64,000 nucleotides of DNA from Luteimonas huabeiensis HB2 (GCF_000559025.1 NZ_JAAN01000020.1:1-64000); one strand, 5' to 3'; positions 23,832 through 33,349 are shown, counted from the stretch's first letter. Numbers and translations: made by a program. The notes: generated from the letters alone by a model not told the origin.

Positions 23832-25652
23832 ATGAGATCGGTCCGGCACGGTGTCATGCTCGTCACGTTGCTCGCCTTGGCGCCCACCGCCGTGGCGAAT
23901 CCGTCCTTCGATACGTTGCTCGACGAGGCGGTGTCGGTCCGGACGTCGGACGTTGGCAGGTTCCGGGAATTGCTGGCCCGGCTGGATGAACTCGCGGCGT
24001 ACGCGACGCCGGCTCAGCGGACCCATCTTCGGTTGTTGCACGCCCATCGGTTGGTCATCGGTGGAGATCCCCAGGGCGCGATATCGCTGTTGGAGCCGAT
24101 CGTGTCCGGCGGTGCGTCCAGCGAGACCCGCTTCGAGGCGGGAGGACTGCTGGCCAACGTCTTCGCGATCACCCGGCAATTCGAGAAAGCCCTGGCGACA
24201 TTGGATCGGATCCTCCCGCTCCAGGACGAAGTCGCCCGCCGGGAGGTGCTGCATCGGGGGCAGCTCAGCGCGGGGATCGTCTACAACCAGGTCGGAGAAT
24301 TCGGGTTGGGGTTGCAGTTCGCTTCGAGAGTCCTGGCGGATCGGCCTGACGGACGCAGCCGCTGCATCGCGGAAAACCTGTCGCTCGAATCGCAACTGGG
24401 AAGAGGCGGCGGCTTCGATCGCGAGATGGCGGAGCGGGCGATTCGTCACTGCGATGCGCAGAAGGAGCCGATCCTGGCCGGGTTCTCGCGGACGTACCTG
24501 GCCCGTGCGCTGCATGCGCAGGGCAGCACGTCGGAGGCGATCGAGCTCCTTGCGGAGTATCTGCAGACGGTCGAGGACACGGGGTATCCGCTGCTGATCG
24601 CCCATTATCACGCCCTGCTGGCCGAATACCGCATGGCGACCGGGGACCGCGAGGCTGCCAGGATGCACGCGGAGCAGGCGGTATCGCAAACGCAGACGCT
24701 GGCACTGGTCAGCGCGGAACCGCTCGTGATCGCGTTTCGGACGCTGTACCGGCTGGCGGAAGAGCGCGCTGACCCGAAAGAGACGCTGGCCGCATATCGT
24801 GCGTTCGCCGAGGCCGACCGCGCGCACTTCAGCGACGTCAAGTCGCGCGAGATGGCCTACCAGATCGTGCGCCACCAGTCGCAGCAGCAGGCGCAGCAGA
24901 TCGAGCTGCTGAACCAGCGCAACGCGTTGCTCGAACTCGAGCGACGCGTCGCCCGCCAGCGCGCGCGGGCGTGGCTGGCGCTGGCGGTGCTGCTGGCCGG
25001 GTTGCTGGCGAGCATCGGCTACTGGGCGCTCAAGACCAAGCGCCTGCAGATGCGCCTGAAGCGCATGGCCGAGACCGACATGCTCACCGGCGTCGGCAAT
25101 CGCCATCACTTCACCCAGGAGGCCGAGCGGCTGCTGGCGCAATGCCGGCGCGAGGGCCGCGTCGCGGCGCTGCTGGCCTTCGACCTGGACCATTTCAAGC
25201 AGGTCAACGACCGCTTCGGCCATGCCGCGGGCGACTGGGCGCTGCAGCAGGTCGCCGCCGCCTGCCAGGCCCTGTGCGGCCCGGACGATCTCATCGCTCG
25301 CATCGGGGGCGAGGAATTCGCCATCTTGATGGTGGGCCGCGACGCCGCCGCGGGCCGGCGGGTCGCCGAGCAGGCGCTGGCGCGGCTGGCGGCGATCGAT
25401 GCGACATCCGCCGGCTACGACTTCCGGATCGGCGCCAGTTTCGGCGTCACCGACACCTGCCTCTCGGGCTACGGGCTGGAACGGATGCTGTCGCACGCCG
25501 ACCGCGCCATGTACGCGGCCAAACGCGCGGGGCGCAACCGTGTGCACCAAGCCGATGGCAGCGCCAGCGTGCTTGCCGTCGCCGGGTTCGCCGCCGGCGA
25601 TCCCGACGATCAGCCGAGGCCCACGCCGGCGCGCAGCGCGCTGGCGTCCTGA
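23832..25652 (+). CDS. Membrane-anchored diguanylate cyclase with TPR-like sensor region
   Basis: A 606-residue protein: signal peptide (VMLVTLLALAPTAVA), a long periplasmic helical-repeat region of about 350 residues resembling tetratricopeptide repeats, a coiled coil (HQSQQQAQQIELLNQRNALLE), one transmembrane helix (AWLALAVLLAGLLASIGYWA) and a C-terminal GGDEF domain. The active site is intact: TDMLTGVGNRHHF, FDLDHFKQVNDRFGH, RIGGEEFAIL. It should make cyclic di-GMP in response to a periplasmic signal. The ATG follows AGGAAG; the gene begins 29 bp after the precursor gene, with no terminator visible, so it may be co-transcribed with the borosin genes. The first kilobase looks less G+C-rich than the GGDEF part. 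Confidence 0.92.
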   Translation: MRSVRHGVMLVTLLALAPTAVANPSFDTLLDEAVSVRTSDVGRFRELLARLDELAAYATPAQRTHLRLLHAHRLVIGGDPQGAISLLEPIVSGGASSETRFEAGGLLANVFAITRQFEKALATLDRILPLQDEVARREVLHRGQLSAGIVYNQVGEFGLGLQFASRVLADRPDGRSRCIAENLSLESQLGRGGGFDREMAERAIRHCDAQKEPILAGFSRTYLARALHAQGSTSEAIELLAEYLQTVEDTGYPLLIAHYHALLAEYRMATGDREAARMHAEQAVSQTQTLALVSAEPLVIAFRTLYRLAEERADPKETLAAYRAFAEADRAHFSDVKSREMAYQIVRHQSQQQAQQIELLNQRNALLELERRVARQRARAWLALAVLLAGLLASIGYWALKTKRLQMRLKRMAETDMLTGVGNRHHFTQEAERLLAQCRREGRVAALLAFDLDHFKQVNDRFGHAAGDWALQQVAAACQALCGPDDLIARIGGEEFAILMVGRDAAAGRRVAEQALARLAAIDATSAGYDFRIGASFGVTDTCLSGYGLERMLSHADRAMYAAKRAGRNRVHQADGSASVLAVAGFAAGDPDDQPRPTPARSALAS

Positions 25653-25700
25653 GCGGCCTCTGGCCCGCATCGACATCCAGCGCGCGCCTCTCCACCGGCA

Positions 25701-25930
25701 AGCGGGGAGCGTTCTGTGTTTTCCTTCCCCCGCAGCGGGGAGCACTCTGTTTTCCCTTCCTCCGCGAGCGGGGGCACTCTGTTTTTCCCTTCCCGCGGGA
25801 GAAGGGACGGCATGCTTCCCGCTCGCGGGAGAAGGGACGGCATGCTTCCCGCTTGCGGGAGAAGGGACGGCATGCTTCCCGCTTGCAGGAGAAAGGACAG
25901 CATGCTTCCCCCTTGCGGGAGAAGGGGCAG
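25701..25930. repeat. Tandem array: four 30-bp units plus about three 33-bp units
   Basis: From 25801 to 25920 there are four head-to-tail 30-bp units, each built as GAAGGGACGGCATGCTTCCC then GC-TGCGGGA; a fifth partial copy follows at 25921. The first three differ by only a base or two, the fourth by a few. Upstream (about 25701-25797) are units of about 33 bp with CACTCTGTTTTCCCTTCC, like the array at 11.8 kb read from the other strand. Every unit carries the CCCGC/GCGGG inverted pair. The array fills the 323-bp gap between the convergent GGDEF and VOC genes; I see no gene in it. Confidence 0.88.
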
Positions 25931-25975
25931 TACGGCCTCGCAGGCAACGGACGGCTCCGGCGTTGCAGGTGCACC

Positions 25976-26404
25976 CTAGAACGTCACCCGGATCGATTCC
26001 GCGCTGCGCTGCGACGGGCCGTGGTAGACGGCCTCGATGTTGTTGCCGTCCGGATCGAGCACGAACGCGGCGTAGTAGCCGGGATGGTAGGCGCGCTCTG
26101 CCGGCGCGCCATTGCCGGTGCCGCCGGCGGCGATCGCGGCGCGGTGGAAGGCCTCCACCTTGGCGCGGTCGTGCGCCTGGAACGCGAGGTGATGGCGTCC
26201 CGTGAGCTGCCCCAGCGCGGCGGCGCTGTCGGCGCTCGTCACGAACAGCTCGTCGGCCCAGAACCAGCCGTCGCCGGTCCCGCCCATGGGCAGGCCCAGC
26301 GCGTCCAGTACCGCGGCGTAGAAGCGATGGCTGGCGTCGAGGTCGCGCACGACCAGCTGCAGGTGGTCGATCAGCCGGCCGCGGTGGATTTCGTCGGTGT
26401 CCAT
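25976..26404 (-). CDS. VOC (glyoxalase/bleomycin-resistance) family protein
   Basis: A 142-residue cytoplasmic protein with the two beta-alpha-beta-beta-beta units of the VOC superfamily. It shows DHLQLVVRDLDASHRFYAAV at the N-terminus (first His metal ligand), RHHLAFQAHDRAKVEAFHRA in the middle, and the terminal AAFVLDPDGNNIEAVYHGP with the Glu ligand. Members are lyases, isomerases, dioxygenases or antibiotic-binding proteins; the exact reaction is not predictable here. I use the ATG at 26404; another ATG two codons upstream is possible. It is convergent with the GGDEF gene across a repeat array. Confidence 0.9.
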   Translation of the reverse strand: MDTDEIHRGRLIDHLQLVVRDLDASHRFYAAVLDALGLPMGGTGDGWFWADELFVTSADSAAALGQLTGRHHLAFQAHDRAKVEAFHRAAIAAGGTGNGAPAERAYHPGYYAAFVLDPDGNNIEAVYHGPSQRSAESIRVTF

Positions 26405-26527
26405 GAGCACGCCTGAGGTCGGGGGGCGATCCGGTATAGCACCTCGGCGCTGCGAACGCGCGCGGCTGTCGGCGGCGCGTGGCGGACGCTATGCTGTCGC
26501 GCGACCGAAACCGCCTGGAGTGCCGCC

Positions 26528-28648
26528 TTGAAGAAGTCCCTGCTGTCCCTCGCCACCGCACTGGCGCTCGGCGCTGCCGCGCCGCTGGCCGCGCACGATC
26601 GCGATTGCCTGGACGAGGCCTGCACGCTGCAGGCGCTGTTCCCCGTCGAAGCCGGCACCGCAGGCGGCGCCGGCGGCGCCATCCAGGCCCAGCGCTTCGG
26701 CACCTGGGGCATCGACACCGCGGGCATGGACACCCGCAAGCGCCCGGGCGAGGACTTCTTCGGCTACGTCAACGGCACCTGGGCGGCGACGACCGAGATT
26801 CCCGCCGACAAGTCCAGCTACGGCGCCTTCATGATCCTGCGCGACCTCAGCGAGGCGCGGGTGCGCCAGCTGGTGGAGAGCTATCCGCTCGGCGATCCTG
26901 CCACCGGCGGCGATGCGCCGAAGATCGCGGCGCTGTACGCCGCGTTCATGGACGAGGCCGCGGTGGAGGCGCTGGGCGCGCGGCCGCTGGAGCCGCTGCT
27001 GGCCGACATCCGCGCCGCCGCCGACCACGAGGCGCTGGCGACGCTGATGGGCGGGCGCTACGGCGGCTTCGGCCGCAGCCTGTTCGGCCTGAGCGTGTCC
27101 GACGACCAGCGCCGTCCCGACGTCTACGCGCTGTACCTGAGCCAGTCGGGCCTGGGCCTGGGCGATCGCGAGATGTACCTGGACCCGAAGTTCGCGCCGC
27201 AGCGCGAGCGCTACCGGGCCTACGTCGCGCAACTGCTGGAACTGGCCGGCTGGCCGCAGCCGGCCGCGCAGGCCGAGGCGATCCTGGCGCTGGAGACCCG
27301 CATCGCCGAGGCGCACTGGACGCGCGCGCAGAGCCGCGACCGCAGCAAGACCTACAACCCGCTCGCGCTGTCGGCGTTCCCCGAGCGCGCGCCCGGCTTC
27401 CCGTGGGCGGCCTTCTTCGCCGCGGCCGGCGTCGACCGGGCGCAGGTCGCCGTGGTCCGGCAGGACACCGCGATCCCGAAGCTCGCCGAGATCTTCGCGC
27501 AGACCGACGTGCCCACGCTGCAGGCCTGGCAGGCCTTCCACGCCGCCGACAGCGCTGCGCCGCTGCTGTCGAGCGACTTCGTCGAGGCGCATTTCGAATT
27601 CCGCTCGAAGTTCCTGTCCGGCCAGCCCGAGCAGCGCGAGCGCTGGAAGCGCGCCGTGGCCTTCGCCGAGGAGGCGATGGGCGAGGCGATCGGGCGCGAC
27701 TACGTGGCGCTGTACTACCCGGCCGACGCCAAGGCCAAGATGGACGAGCTGGTCGCCAACGTGAAGGCGGCGATGCGCACCCGGCTGCAGGCGCTGGAGT
27801 GGATGGGGCCGGAAACCCGCGCGGAGGCGCTGGCCAAGCTCGAGAACTTCGGGCTCAAGATCGGCCATCCCGAGACCTGGCGCGACTACTCCGGCCTGGA
27901 GATCGTCAACGGCGACCTGTTCGGCAACGCCGAGCGCTCGCTGCGCTTCGACTGGGACTACCGGCGCCAGCGCATCGGCCGGCCGGTGGACAAGGGCGAA
28001 TGGGGCATGACCCCGCAGACGGTCAACGCCTACTACTCCTCGGTCAAGAACGAGATCGTGTTCCCGGCCGCGATCCTGCAGCCGCCGTTCTTCGACCCCG
28101 CGGCCGATCCGGCGGTCAACTACGGCGCCATCGGCGGCGTGATCGGCCACGAGATCGTGCACGGCTTCGACGACCAGGGCCGCAAGTCCGACGGCCACGG
28201 CGTGCTGCGCGACTGGTGGACGGCCGAGGACGCGGCCAAGTTCGAGGCCCAGGCCGCCAAGCTCGGCGCGCAGTACGAGGCCTACACCTTCCCGCAGTTG
28301 CCGGGCATGCACATCAACGCGCGTGTGGCGATGGGCGAGAACATCGGCGACCTGGGCGGGCTGACCATCGCGCTGGAGGCCTATCGTCGCTCGCTCGGCG
28401 GCGCGCAGGCGCCCGAGATCGACGGCTTCAGCGGCGAGCAGCGCCTGTTCATGGGCTGGGCGCAGGTGTGGCGCACGCTGTGGCGCGACGACGCGCTGCG
28501 CCAGCAACTGGTCAACGGCACCCACTCGCCGGGTCAGATCCGCGCCTTCGCGCCGCTGCGCAACATCGACGCCTGGTACGACGCCTTCGAGGTCACCGAG
28601 CGCGATCCGCTGTGGATCGCGCCGGAGGATCGCGTGCGCATCTGGTAG
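26528..28648 (+). CDS. M13-family zinc metallopeptidase (PepO/neprilysin-like)
   Basis: A 706-residue exported endopeptidase. The start is a TTG with GGAG upstream, leading into MKKSLLSLATALALGAAAPL, a clear signal peptide. The M13 fingerprint is complete: DTRKRPGEDFFGYVNGTWAA near the N-terminus, VNAYYSSVKNEIVFPAAILQ, the zinc site IGHEIVHGFDDQGRK (His541-Glu-x-x-His545), Glu604 in MGENIGDLGGL, and the end motif NIDAWYDAFEVTERDPLWI with C-terminal RVRIW. Length is typical (about 670-710). It acts in the periplasm or outside on short peptides. Stands alone; LysR follows 22 bp later on the same strand. Confidence 0.95.
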   Translation: MKKSLLSLATALALGAAAPLAAHDRDCLDEACTLQALFPVEAGTAGGAGGAIQAQRFGTWGIDTAGMDTRKRPGEDFFGYVNGTWAATTEIPADKSSYGAFMILRDLSEARVRQLVESYPLGDPATGGDAPKIAALYAAFMDEAAVEALGARPLEPLLADIRAAADHEALATLMGGRYGGFGRSLFGLSVSDDQRRPDVYALYLSQSGLGLGDREMYLDPKFAPQRERYRAYVAQLLELAGWPQPAAQAEAILALETRIAEAHWTRAQSRDRSKTYNPLALSAFPERAPGFPWAAFFAAAGVDRAQVAVVRQDTAIPKLAEIFAQTDVPTLQAWQAFHAADSAAPLLSSDFVEAHFEFRSKFLSGQPEQRERWKRAVAFAEEAMGEAIGRDYVALYYPADAKAKMDELVANVKAAMRTRLQALEWMGPETRAEALAKLENFGLKIGHPETWRDYSGLEIVNGDLFGNAERSLRFDWDYRRQRIGRPVDKGEWGMTPQTVNAYYSSVKNEIVFPAAILQPPFFDPAADPAVNYGAIGGVIGHEIVHGFDDQGRKSDGHGVLRDWWTAEDAAKFEAQAAKLGAQYEAYTFPQLPGMHINARVAMGENIGDLGGLTIALEAYRRSLGGAQAPEIDGFSGEQRLFMGWAQVWRTLWRDDALRQQLVNGTHSPGQIRAFAPLRNIDAWYDAFEVTERDPLWIAPEDRVRIW

Positions 28649-28670
28649 AGCCGACCCGTCGGCGCCGCTC

Positions 28671-29597
28671 GTGGAGCGCATCAGCCGCGACCTGCTCGCT
28701 CTCTCGCATCTGGATGCGCTGCGCGGGTTCGTCGCGGTCGCGCGGCGCTCGAGCGTGACGCGCGCGGCCGAGGACCTGTGCCTCACCCAGTCCGCGGTGA
28801 GCCGACAGGTCCGCACCCTCGAACGCGCGCTGGGCTGCGCGCTGCTGGAGCGGCGCCACCGCGGGATCGCGCTGACCGCGGCCGGCTCGGCGCTCTACGC
28901 CAGCGCCGATGCCGCGCTGCGGCAGATCGCGGTCGCGATGCAGGCGCTAGGCGAAGATCCTGGCGATCGCCGCGTGACCATCACCGCCAGCGCCGGCGTG
29001 GCCGGCGTCTGGCTGCTGCCGCTGCTCGGCCGGCTGGGCAGCGAAGTGCCTGAGGCGGATGTGCGCCTGGCCGCGCTCGATCGCGTGGTGGCGGATCTGC
29101 GCGGCGAGGAGATCGATCTCGCGATCCGCTACTGCGCCGCCGAGCGCGCGCCGGCGCACGCAGTGCGCCTGTTCGGGGAGGCGGTGGCGCCTGTCGCGCA
29201 CCCCGCGCTGGGCCTGCGCGCGTTCCCGGGCGCGGCCGCGCTGGCCGGGCACTGCCTGCTCGAGTTCGAGGATGCGCGGGCGCCCTGGCTTCGCTGGGGC
29301 CCGTGGTTGCGGCGTCGCGGCCTGGAGGCCGACGCCGCGGCGCGCGTGATCGGTTTCAACCGATACGACCAGTTGGTGCAGGCCGCGCTGGCCGGTCAGG
29401 GCATCGCGCTCGGGCGCCTGCCCCTGCTCGGCGCCGTGCTGGATGCGGGCGGACTGGTGCGGCTCACGCCCGAGGAAGTGCCGGTGGGGTGCGCGCACGG
29501 CTACTGGCTGTTCGATGCGGGCGGCGAAGTTCCGGCCGTCGTCGCGAGAGTGCGCGACTGGCTGCGCGCGCAGGCGCCTCCCGCGACGGCGGACTGA
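28671..29597 (+). CDS. LysR-family transcriptional regulator (GcvA-like)
   Basis: A 308-residue regulator. The winged HTH is LDALRGFVAVARRSSVTRAA, EDLCLTQSAVSRQVRTLERA, followed by the wing GCALLERRHRGIALTAAG. The effector domain includes RGEEIDLAIRYC and a C-terminal LVQAALAGQGIALGRLPLL, the pattern of GcvA-type LysRs. Start is a GTG with no strong ribosome site, 22 bp after the M13 gene. Target unknown; the peptidase upstream and the SDR and dehydrogenase genes downstream are candidates. Confidence 0.92.
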   Translation: MERISRDLLALSHLDALRGFVAVARRSSVTRAAEDLCLTQSAVSRQVRTLERALGCALLERRHRGIALTAAGSALYASADAALRQIAVAMQALGEDPGDRRVTITASAGVAGVWLLPLLGRLGSEVPEADVRLAALDRVVADLRGEEIDLAIRYCAAERAPAHAVRLFGEAVAPVAHPALGLRAFPGAAALAGHCLLEFEDARAPWLRWGPWLRRRGLEADAAARVIGFNRYDQLVQAALAGQGIALGRLPLLGAVLDAGGLVRLTPEEVPVGCAHGYWLFDAGGEVPAVVARVRDWLRAQAPPATAD

Positions 29598-29765
29598 GTG
29601 CGGGCGGTGGTGCCGGTCGCGATCCTCGCGGGGAGCGGGCGGTCGCGGTGCGGCGAAGGTGCCGGTTCGCATGCGCCGGGCGCATGCGATGCATGCCTGA
29701 AACTCGTTTGAAGGGCGCGCGCGGCTGCGCTCTACTGTCGGCATCCGGACAGTACGGGAGGACGC

Positions 29766-30518
29766 ATGGGCGCGAGGGCGGACACGAGACGCACGATGCT
29801 GGTGACCGGCGGCGCGCGCGGGATCGGCGCGGCGATCGTGCGCGGCGCGCTCGCGGCCGGGTACGACGTCGCCTATAGCTGGCGCCACGCCGAGGGCGAG
29901 GGGCTGGAAGCGGCGGCGAGCGACGCCGGGCGGCGTCTGTTCGCCTGGCGCGCCGACGCTGCCGATCCGAACGCCGCCGAGGAACTGGTGGAACGCGCCG
30001 AGCGCGCGCTCGGGCCGCTCGACGCGCTGGTCAACAACGCCGGTGTGACCGGCCCGCTGGGACCGTTCGAGGCGCGATCGCTGGACGAGGTGCGGTACGT
30101 CTTCGAGGTCAACGTGTTCGGCACCCTGGCCGCCACGCAGGCGGCACTGAAGCGCTGGCGCGAGCGCGGGCAGGGCGGTTGCGTGGTCAACCTGTCCTCG
30201 ATCGCCGCGACCCTGGGTGCCGCGCACGAGTACGTCCACTATGCGGCCTCGAAGGCGGCGGTGGAGGCGTTCACGGTCGGGCTGGCGAAGGAGGTGGCGG
30301 CATCCGGCATCCGGGTCAACGCGGTCGCCCCGGGCACCACCGCGACCGGAATCCATGCCGCCGCCGGCGATCCCGACCGTGCCGAGCGCGCGGCCGGGCG
30401 CATTCCGCTGGGGCGCGCCGCCCGCCCGGACGAGATCGCGCCGGCGGTGCTGTGGCTGTGTTCGCCCGAAGCCGCCTACGTGACCGGCGCCGTGCTGCGC
30501 GTTGGCGGCGGGCTGTAG
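29766..30518 (+). CDS. Short-chain dehydrogenase/reductase
   Basis: A 250-residue classical SDR. The ATG follows GGGAGGA. Cofactor motif MLVTGGARGIGAAI (TGxxxGIG), structural motif LVNNAGVTG, catalytic Ser in NLSSIAAT and the Tyr/Lys pair in YVHYAASKAAVEA, then RVNAVAPGTTATGI. The basic residue after the second strand (SWRHAEG) hints at NADP. Similar to FabG-like and sugar or alcohol dehydrogenases; substrate not predictable. The 3-hydroxyisobutyrate-type reductase gene follows 15 bp later and is probably co-transcribed. Confidence 0.92.
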   Translation: MGARADTRRTMLVTGGARGIGAAIVRGALAAGYDVAYSWRHAEGEGLEAAASDAGRRLFAWRADAADPNAAEELVERAERALGPLDALVNNAGVTGPLGPFEARSLDEVRYVFEVNVFGTLAATQAALKRWRERGQGGCVVNLSSIAATLGAAHEYVHYAASKAAVEAFTVGLAKEVAASGIRVNAVAPGTTATGIHAAAGDPDRAERAAGRIPLGRAARPDEIAPAVLWLCSPEAAYVTGAVLRVGGGL

Positions 30519-30533
30519 GCGCCGGGCCGAATC

Positions 30534-31454
30534 GTGTCCGTCGCCGCGAACGCAATGCCCGCGCAGCGGCTTGGCTTCCTCGGGCTCGGCCTGATGGGGC
30601 AGGCGATGGCGCTCAATCTGGCGCGCGCGGGCCAGCCGCTGGTGGTCTGGAACCGCAGTCGGGCTCGGACCCTGCCGCTGCGCGAGGCAGGCGCCGAGGT
30701 CGCGGACTCGCCGGCGGAGGTGTTCGCCGGGGCCGGTATCGTGCTGATGATGCTCGCCGACGAAAACGCCATCGATGCCGTGCTCGGGCGCCGCCGCGGC
30801 GTGGATTTCGCCGCGCGCGTCGGCGGGCGCACGCTGGTGCACATGGGCACCACGTCGGCGGCCTATTCGCGCGCGCTGGAGGCGGACGTGCGCGCCGCCG
30901 GCGGCGCCTACGTGGAAGCGCCGGTGTCCGGTTCGCGCGGTCCCGCCGAGGCCGGCCGGCTGGTGGCAATGCTGGCGGGCGAGGCGGCCGCGGTCGCGCG
31001 GGTGCGCCCGCTGCTGGCGCCGATGTGCCGCAGCGCGTTCGACTGCGGCGCGGTGCCTGCGGCCGCACTAATGAAGCTGGCGGTGAACCTGTACCTGGTC
31101 ACCCAGGTCGCCGGCTTGGCGGAGGCCGCCCATTTCGCCGAGCGACATGGGCTGGACCTCGGCGCGTTCCGCGCGATCCTCGATGCCGGGCCGATGGCCA
31201 GCGAGGTCTCCCGGGCCAAGCTCGATAAGCTGTTGCGGCGCGACTTCCAGGCCCAGGCCGCGATCGCGGACGTGCGCAAGAATACCCGCCTGATCGGGGA
31301 GCAGGCGCGTGCCGGGCAGGTGGCATCGCCACTGCTCGATGCCGCCGACGACCTGTTCGAGCAGGCGCTTGAGCTGGGCCTGGGACAGGCCGACATGGCC
31401 GCCGTGGTCCACGCGCTGGAGGCCGCGACGCAGCGCGTGCGTACGGCCTCCTGA
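30534..31454 (+). CDS. NAD(P)-dependent beta-hydroxyacid dehydrogenase (HIBADH family)
   Basis: A 306-residue oxidoreductase of the 3-hydroxyisobutyrate/6-phosphogluconate dehydrogenase family. It shows [20 protein letters not shown] (Rossmann GxGxMG), NRSRAR after the second strand, which suggests NADP, then [15 protein letters not shown] and the catalytic Lys in the [12 protein letters not shown] helix, followed by [14 protein letters not shown]. Members include glyoxylate/succinic-semialdehyde reductases. Start is given as the GTG at 30534; the ATG at 30555 is as likely because the Rossmann strand begins right after it. It forms a pair with the SDR gene upstream and is convergent with the DUF885 gene. 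Confidence 0.9.
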   Translation: MSVAANAMPAQRLGFLGLGLMGQAMALNLARAGQPLVVWNRSRARTLPLREAGAEVADSPAEVFAGAGIVLMMLADENAIDAVLGRRRGVDFAARVGGRTLVHMGTTSAAYSRALEADVRAAGGAYVEAPVSGSRGPAEAGRLVAMLAGEAAAVARVRPLLAPMCRSAFDCGAVPAAALMKLAVNLYLVTQVAGLAEAAHFAERHGLDLGAFRAILDAGPMASEVSRAKLDKLLRRDFQAQAAIADVRKNTRLIGEQARAGQVASPLLDAADDLFEQALELGLGQADMAAVVHALEAATQRVRTAS

Positions 31455-31461
31455 CCGCCGG

Positions 31462-33288
31462 TCAGCCGCTCGCCCGCGCCTGGTGGATGTAGGCGTCCAC
31501 CTCGCGCTCCAGCAGCTCCAGCGGCACGGTGCCGGTCAGCAGCACGCGGTTGTGGAACTCGCGCGGGTCGTAGGCATCGCCCAGGGCGTCGCGGGCCTTG
31601 TCGCGCAGGCGGATGATCTCCAGCTGGCCGATCTTGTACGAGGTGGCCTGGCCGGGCATCACCACGTAGCGGTCCACTTCCGAGGGCGGGATGCCGTAGT
31701 CGATCGCCTGCTGGCGGGTCCAGCGCATCGCGTGCAGGCCGGTGTCGGCGACCAGCCGCCGCGCGCGGAACAGCTCGGCGTCGAGCTGCCCCAGCAGGCC
31801 CTCGCGGTCGCCTTCGTACCAGCCTTCCTCGGCCGCCAGCCGCTCGGCGTAGAGCGCCCAGCCCTCGCTGAAGGCGGAGATGCCGCCGAAGGCGCGGGTC
31901 TGGCGGAACTTCGGCAGCGCCGGGTTCTCCACCGACAACGCGATCTGGAAATGGTGGCCGGGCACGGTCTCGTGGTAGACCAGGGTGCGCAGGCCGAAGC
32001 GGGTCAGGCGATCCTTGCGCAGCGGCATCTGGTACACGCCCGGCCGCGAGCCGTCCAGCGGCGGCGCGGTGTAGCTCGCCGCGGCGCTGGCCCAGCGGTA
32101 TTCCGGGTAGGGCCGGGCGATCACCGGCGTCTTCGGGCGGATGTCGAACAGCGCCTCGCTGCGTTTCTCGGCGTCGCGCATCAGGGTCTCGATGTCGGCC
32201 ATGATCGCCTGGCGGCCGGCGGCGTCGTCCGGGTAGGCCAGGTCCTCGCGCAGCCGCGCCAACCGCGCCTCGACGCTGCCCTCGCGGCGGCCCAGCGAGC
32301 GCAGGATGGCGTCCATCTCGGCCTCGATGCGCGCGACCTCGCGCAGCCCGATCTCGTGGATCTCCTCGGCGCTCAGCCCGGTGGAGGTGTAGCGGCGCAG
32401 CTGGAAGGCGTAGGCCTCGGCGCCGTCCTCGAAGCGCCACAGGCCGGCGTCGTCGGTGGCGTCCGGCAGCTGCGATTCCAGCTCCGCGATGGCGCGCTGC
32501 CACGCCGGGTAGACGCCGTCGCGCACCAGGCGCGCGGCGCTGGCCACCCGCGATTCGCGCGCGGCCGCGTCCAACCCGTCGATGCCCTCCAGGCGTTCGG
32601 CGAACGTGGTCACCAGCGGGTTGCGTTCCGGCGGCGCCGAGACGAACTGGCGCATCTGCGCGATCGTGGCCTCCAGGATGAAGCGCGGCGGCAGCACGCC
32701 GCGAGCGGCCAGTTCGTGCGCGCGCTCCACCGCCTCGCCCATGCGCGCCTCGAACAGGCCGAGGCGGGCCAGGTAGTGCTCGGCGTCCTGCGCGCTGTCG
32801 AGGGGATGCACCACGGTCAGCAGGTTCGGCAGGGCGACGTTGGCGCCGCCGAACTGGTTGAGCGGGAACGCGTAGTCGTCGTAGCGATCGCCCTCGACGA
32901 GCGTGCGCAGCTGCCATTCCATCAGCTCGGCGGAGACGCGCTCGGTGTCGCTCATGGCGGCGCGGTCGAAGCCGGCCAGCTCGGCCAGGCCGCGTTCGGC
33001 CAGGGCCACGGTCTCCTTGCGGAAGGCCGGGGTGAGCGGGGTGAGCTGGCGGTCCATCTCGGCCTGAAGCTCGCCGTCGAAGTAGCGGCTGGCGGTGGCG
33101 GCGGACGGCTGGCGCCGCATCCACTCGTCGGTGTAGGCCTGGAAGAACGCCGAGACCGGGGCCGGCGCGGGCGCCTGCGCCGCCGGCGCGGCGGGCTGCG
33201 CGCCCGGCGCGGGCGGCGAGCAGGCCGGGGCGGCCAGGGCGATGGCGAGGGCGAGGCCCAGCGGGGCGAGGCGGGCGCGAAGGGACAC
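31462..33288 (-). CDS. DUF885-family lipoprotein, probable metallopeptidase
   Basis: A 608-residue lipoprotein (signal LGLALAIALAAPAC, lipobox-like APAC at about residue 23) with a Pro/Ala linker and the DUF885 domain to the end. The zinc-peptidase signature is TLVYHETVPGHHFQIALS (HExxxGHH type), followed by GISAFSEGWALYAERLAAEE with the downstream Glu. The family is distantly related to gluzincins such as M2/M32; substrates are unknown. Length (about 600) is usual. It lies in the envelope facing the periplasm. Next upstream on the same strand, 61 bp away, is the AtoE-type transporter. Confidence 0.92.
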   Translation of the reverse strand: MSLRARLAPLGLALAIALAAPACSPPAPGAQPAAPAAQAPAPAPVSAFFQAYTDEWMRRQPSAATASRYFDGELQAEMDRQLTPLTPAFRKETVALAERGLAELAGFDRAAMSDTERVSAELMEWQLRTLVEGDRYDDYAFPLNQFGGANVALPNLLTVVHPLDSAQDAEHYLARLGLFEARMGEAVERAHELAARGVLPPRFILEATIAQMRQFVSAPPERNPLVTTFAERLEGIDGLDAAARESRVASAARLVRDGVYPAWQRAIAELESQLPDATDDAGLWRFEDGAEAYAFQLRRYTSTGLSAEEIHEIGLREVARIEAEMDAILRSLGRREGSVEARLARLREDLAYPDDAAGRQAIMADIETLMRDAEKRSEALFDIRPKTPVIARPYPEYRWASAAASYTAPPLDGSRPGVYQMPLRKDRLTRFGLRTLVYHETVPGHHFQIALSVENPALPKFRQTRAFGGISAFSEGWALYAERLAAEEGWYEGDREGLLGQLDAELFRARRLVADTGLHAMRWTRQQAIDYGIPPSEVDRYVVMPGQATSYKIGQLEIIRLRDKARDALGDAYDPREFHNRVLLTGTVPLELLEREVDAYIHQARASG

Positions 33289-33349
33289 GGAAACTCCTGG
33301 TGCGGAACGCGGGGGGCGCCGGCGATTCTACGCAAGCCTGCGGCGCGGC

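Noticed and set aside
25801..25930. CRISPR array
   Set aside because: The 30-bp units are directly adjacent with no spacers and no cas genes, so this is a tandem repeat.
25610..25979. Small repetitive proteins encoded by the 30-bp array on either strand
   Set aside because: A 30-bp period keeps any frame open and yields ten-residue repeats by construction. No ribosome site, and the reading runs out into unrelated sequence.
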